Source: Stutzerimonas stutzeri (lineage in GTDB: Bacteria > Pseudomonadota > Gammaproteobacteria > Pseudomonadales > Pseudomonadaceae). From it: a DNA stretch of 64,000 bases. The notes under the pieces are model-generated. The model was given only the letters and a program-made list of their open reading frames with translations, had not been told where the DNA came from and ran no database searches. This document shows positions 61,102-64,000 of this stretch, piece by piece (within the stretch, counting starts at the first letter, position 1; each line of letters starts with the position of its first letter). The stretch covers positions 1 through 64,000 of the forward strand of contig NZ_JYHV01000019.1 in assembly GCF_000952685.1 (NCBI RefSeq), written 5' to 3'. A program made the position numbers and the translations under genes.

Positions 61102-62097
61102 ATGAAACTGACCCGCTGTTTTACCGCGCTGACCATCGCTGCCGCCCTGTCTACTAGCTTCTCCGCCGCGGCCCGCGAATATTCCGTTTCCACCGTACTT
61201 TCCGATGCATTCCCATGGGGGCAAGCCGCGCAAAAATGGGCCGACCTGGTCGAGGAACGCTCCAAGGGCGAAATCACCCTGCGCGTTTACCCCAACGCGC
61301 AATTGGTCGCGGGAGATCAGACCAAGGAATTTTCCGCCATGCGTTCTGGGCTGATCGACATGGCGGTCGGCTCGACCATCAACTGGTCGCCGCAAGTACC
61401 GGAGTTGAACCTGTTCTCTCTGCCGTTCCTGATGGCTGATAGCGCCGATCTCGATGCCATTACTCAAGGCGAGGCCGGCAAGCTGGCCTTCGATGCCATC
61501 GAGAAGCGCGGGATCGTCCCGTTGGCCTGGGGTGAGAATGGCTTCCGCGAATTATCCAATTCGGCCAAACCGGTAAAGACTCCAGCTGATCTCGCCGGAT
61601 TGAAGATTCGCGTTGTCGGCTCGCCACTGTTCCAGGACACCTTCACTGCGCTGGGCGCAAACCCCACTCAGATGAGCTGGGCCGATGCCAAGCCGGCACT
61701 CACCACTGGCGCCGTCGATGGCCAGGAAAACCCCCTATCGGTGTTTGATGTTGCCCGTGTCGATCAGGTCGGCCAGAAATATTTGACGCTCTGGCACTAC
61801 ATGGCCGACCCACTGATTTTTGCGGTCAACCAGCGCATCTGGAAACAGCTGCCGGAAGCCGACCGAGAGCTCCTGCGCCAGGCAGCCATCGACGCCGGCA
61901 AATGGGAAATCGAGCTCTCGCGAAGCGGAGAAGCCAAGCGCCTGGACGACATTCGTTCACGCGGCGTCGAAGTGACCGAGCTCAGCGATCAAGAGCATCA
62001 GTCATTCGTCGAGGCGACCCGAACGGTGCACGAAAAGTGGGCACCGAAGATTGGCACTGACCTGCTCGAAGCGGCCCGTGCGGCCATGGCAAAGTAA
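61102..62097 (+). CDS. TRAP transporter periplasmic binding protein (DctP family)
   Basis: 331 residues with a signal peptide (LTRCFTALTIAAALSTSFSAAA, cut near AAA-R). DctP-family signatures: SDAFPWGQAAQKWADLVEER, LIDMAVGSTINWSPQVPELN, LKIRVVGSPLFQDTFTALGA and the substrate-Arg region KIRVVGSP, with TGAVDGQENPLSVF. Binds a carboxylate ligand and delivers it to the permeases downstream. The ligand (C4-dicarboxylate or another organic acid) cannot be chosen from sequence. The ATG follows an AAGGACGCCCC leader. Confidence 0.92.
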   Translation: MKLTRCFTALTIAAALSTSFSAAAREYSVSTVLSDAFPWGQAAQKWADLVEERSKGEITLRVYPNAQLVAGDQTKEFSAMRSGLIDMAVGSTINWSPQVPELNLFSLPFLMADSADLDAITQGEAGKLAFDAIEKRGIVPLAWGENGFRELSNSAKPVKTPADLAGLKIRVVGSPLFQDTFTALGANPTQMSWADAKPALTTGAVDGQENPLSVFDVARVDQVGQKYLTLWHYMADPLIFAVNQRIWKQLPEADRELLRQAAIDAGKWEIELSRSGEAKRLDDIRSRGVEVTELSDQEHQSFVEATRTVHEKWAPKIGTDLLEAARAAMAK

Positions 62098-62144
62098 AAC
62101 TGTTTTGCCCGGCGGTGCGCCGCCGCCGGGATTCGAGGGATTCC

Positions 62145-62621
62145 ATGAACAATCGACAGGACGCGCGCCTTGAGCGTGTGCTGGCCACTCTGGCGCTTAT
62201 GATTATCAGCCTGATCAGCCTGGCCAATGTAGTGGTGCGCTATTTCACTAACGCCTCCTTTGCCTTCACCGAAGAGCTTTCCGTGTTTCTGCTTGTCATT
62301 CTGACATTTGCCGGTGCCTCAGTAGCCATGCGCAGCAACCGGCACATTCGTATCGGACTGATCGAGCGGCTGTTCCCTGCTCTGCGCGCACCGCTGATTG
62401 TCCTTCAGTGGCTCGCCAGCATACTGGTCCTGGGATTGGTGGTTTGGTTCGGGGGGCAGTTTGCGTTGGAGGAATACCAGTGGGAGTCGGAGTCTCCCGG
62501 CCTCGGCCTACCGAACTGGTGGTACGTCGTCTGGCTGCCGTTGTTGGCACTGGCGATAGCCGTACGGCTGAGCCAGATGACGCTCGACCGGCTGCGCGGG
62601 AGGCTTTCCGATGAGCCCTGA
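62145..62621 (+). CDS. TRAP transporter small permease (DctQ family)
   Basis: 158 residues from ATG 62145 with four predicted membrane helices. The conserved VVVRYFTNASFAFTEELSVFLLVILTFAGASVAMRSNRHI segment, seen here in parts, is typical: the E of FTEE and the R of SNRHIRI. It pairs with the large permease, whose start lies 11 bp inside it. Confidence 0.9.
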   Translation: MNNRQDARLERVLATLALMIISLISLANVVVRYFTNASFAFTEELSVFLLVILTFAGASVAMRSNRHIRIGLIERLFPALRAPLIVLQWLASILVLGLVVWFGGQFALEEYQWESESPGLGLPNWWYVVWLPLLALAIAVRLSQMTLDRLRGRLSDEP

Positions 62622-63906
62622 CGTCTGGATGCTCGTCAGCTTTTTGCTGTTGTTGCTGATCGGCGTACCGGTAGCCTTTTCCCTGGCGTTGTCTGGCGCC
62701 ATCGGAATTCTCGCAGGCCTTTCACCAGACATGCTGGCAACGCTCGGCACCAATACCTACAACGGCGTCGCCAAGTATCCGTTGATCGCGATCCCGCTGT
62801 TCATTCTCACCGGTCTGGTATTCGAAAAGGCCGGTGTGGCGTTACGTCTGGTGCGTTTCGCCCAGGCGCTGATCGGCCCTCGACACGGCGGTCTGGCGAT
62901 GGTTGCCATCCTGGTCTGCCTGATCATGGGCGGCATGAGCGGATCGGGTCCGGCAGATGCGGCGGCGGTGGCCATGGTGATGCTCCCAAGCATGACCCGC
63001 GCCGGGTACCCCAAACCGTTTTCGGCCACTCTGATTGCCGCTTCGGCGTCCACTGCGATCCTGATTCCACCCTCCATCGCACTGATTCTCTACTCCATCG
63101 TCGTACCGGGTGTGGATCTACGAGCGCTGTTCGCCGCCGGACTGTTCCCCGGCATCATCGCCGGACTGGTTCTGCTTCTACCGGCCTGGCTCCTGGCGCG
63201 CCGTTACGGCTGGGAAAACCCGGAGGACACCGAGCGGCCGCCGCTGGGCGAAAGCTTCCGTCTGGCGCTGCCGGCACTGTTCGCACCGGTGCTCATCCTA
63301 GGCGGTCTGCGCAGCGGCCTGTTTACCCCGACCGAAGCTGCGGTGGCCGGCGTTGCCTATGGCGTGCTGATCGGTTTGTTCGTTACCCGCGAACTGGACT
63401 GGCGCAATCTCTGGAAGCTCTGCGGGGAGGCGGCGGTGATCTCAGGGGTGGTCATGCTCATCATCGCGCTAGCCGGCATTTTCGCGTGGGCCGGCACGAT
63501 GCTCGGCACCTTCCGTCATCTGGCCGAATGGCTGATCTCGCTTTCCGATAACAGCGCTGTGCTGCTGATTCTGGTGATGATCGCCGTGCTATTGGCCGGC
63601 ATGTTGCTGGATGCGATTTCCATCTACCTGATCCTCATGCCGATCCTGATCCCGGTGATGCAACACTTCGGCTGGAACCCGGTTTGGTTCGGCATCCTGT
63701 TGGCCATGAACATCGCCATCGGCCAGTTCACGCCGCCGGTTGCGATCAACCTGATGGTCACCGCCGAAGTGGCGAAAATCCGACTGGAACAAACGGTCGG
63801 CTGGGCCATGCTGTTCGTCCTGGTCATGGGCAGCGCGCTAGTGCTGGTAGCAATCTTCCCGGAGATCGCGCTGTGGCTGCCAAGAGTGTTGGGGTATACG
63901 GTGTGA
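62611..63906 (+). CDS. TRAP transporter large permease (DctM family)
   Basis: 431 residues with about 12-13 membrane helices. The first repeat holds ALSGAIGILAG and NTYNGVAKYPLIAIPLFIL, the second GPADAAAVAMVMLPSMTRAG, and the C-terminal MNIAIGQFTPPVAINLMVTA is a family hallmark. It carries the substrate-ion translocation path, using sodium. It ends 94 bp before the window edge. Confidence 0.93.
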   Translation: MSPDVWMLVSFLLLLLIGVPVAFSLALSGAIGILAGLSPDMLATLGTNTYNGVAKYPLIAIPLFILTGLVFEKAGVALRLVRFAQALIGPRHGGLAMVAILVCLIMGGMSGSGPADAAAVAMVMLPSMTRAGYPKPFSATLIAASASTAILIPPSIALILYSIVVPGVDLRALFAAGLFPGIIAGLVLLLPAWLLARRYGWENPEDTERPPLGESFRLALPALFAPVLILGGLRSGLFTPTEAAVAGVAYGVLIGLFVTRELDWRNLWKLCGEAAVISGVVMLIIALAGIFAWAGTMLGTFRHLAEWLISLSDNSAVLLILVMIAVLLAGMLLDAISIYLILMPILIPVMQHFGWNPVWFGILLAMNIAIGQFTPPVAINLMVTAEVAKIRLEQTVGWAMLFVLVMGSALVLVAIFPEIALWLPRVLGYTV

Positions 63907-64000
63907 ATCTGCCCAACCCACGCTCATCGTCGTTCCAGCACGTTGCACCAGCTACGTAGCGCCGACGAAACGCACCCCATCTGCTCCCCTGCCGCTACGG

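Overview
The window is a chromosomal segment from a Pseudomonas-type gammaproteobacterium. GC is high, codon use is uniform, and FimL, LdcA, MltD, NudC, a YejABEF-type peptide importer and the tig-clpP-clpX-lon-hupB-ppiD block occur in one neighbourhood. From memory, much of the order matches the P. aeruginosa PAO1 stretch around PA1800-PA1847, with inversions and insertions. A P. stutzeri-like (Stutzerimonas) member is plausible but cannot be settled without a search. I see no rRNA, tRNA, CRISPR array, phage or intact insertion sequence.

Layout. 1-4.1 kb: a small ORF, DNA topoisomerase IB, a two-gene signalling operon (REC-CheC-like plus PAS-GGDEF) and nfuA. 4.4-8.8 kb: cobalamin-dependent methionine synthase metH, a degraded EAL-domain remnant and a small conserved protein. 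8.9-15.2 kb: MarR/EamA exporter pair, DUF1883 protein, MFS transporter, an RlmN/Cfr-family radical SAM paralogue, a leucine-rich-repeat protein kinase and a small membrane protein. 15.2-20.4 kb: an operon with a cobalamin riboswitch, a CobN-like chelatase that carries a signal peptide and a C-terminal membrane anchor, an ExbB/TolQ-like protein and an ExbD-like DUF2149 protein. 20.6-29.0 kb: small membrane proteins, sulfite reductase cysI with a DUF934 partner, acuI/yhdH-type reductase, sohB, and a lipid-flavoured set (phosphatase, SCP2, APH-like kinase, SDR). 29-38.6 kb: TSUP transporter, nudC, fimL, a crotonase, ldcA, dnaQ, rnhA and a methyltransferase. 38.7-51 kb: gloB, mltD, an HDOD regulator, a peptide ABC importer with two binding proteins, and fabI. 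51-59.5 kb: the proteostasis block. 59.8-64 kb: DoxX, a CPPGxCxC protein and a TRAP transporter behind a possible sigma-54 promoter.

Most of the window is ordinary core genome. The most notable unit is the riboswitch-controlled CobN-ExbB-ExbD-like operon. Its predicted topology places the chelatase in the periplasm next to a proton-channel pair, which suggests an energised envelope machine for corrinoid or tetrapyrrole metal handling. Secondary points are the LRR kinase, the RlmN paralogue, a three-way-junction RNA at the hupB 3' end, and unannotated ORFs of 32-54 codons.
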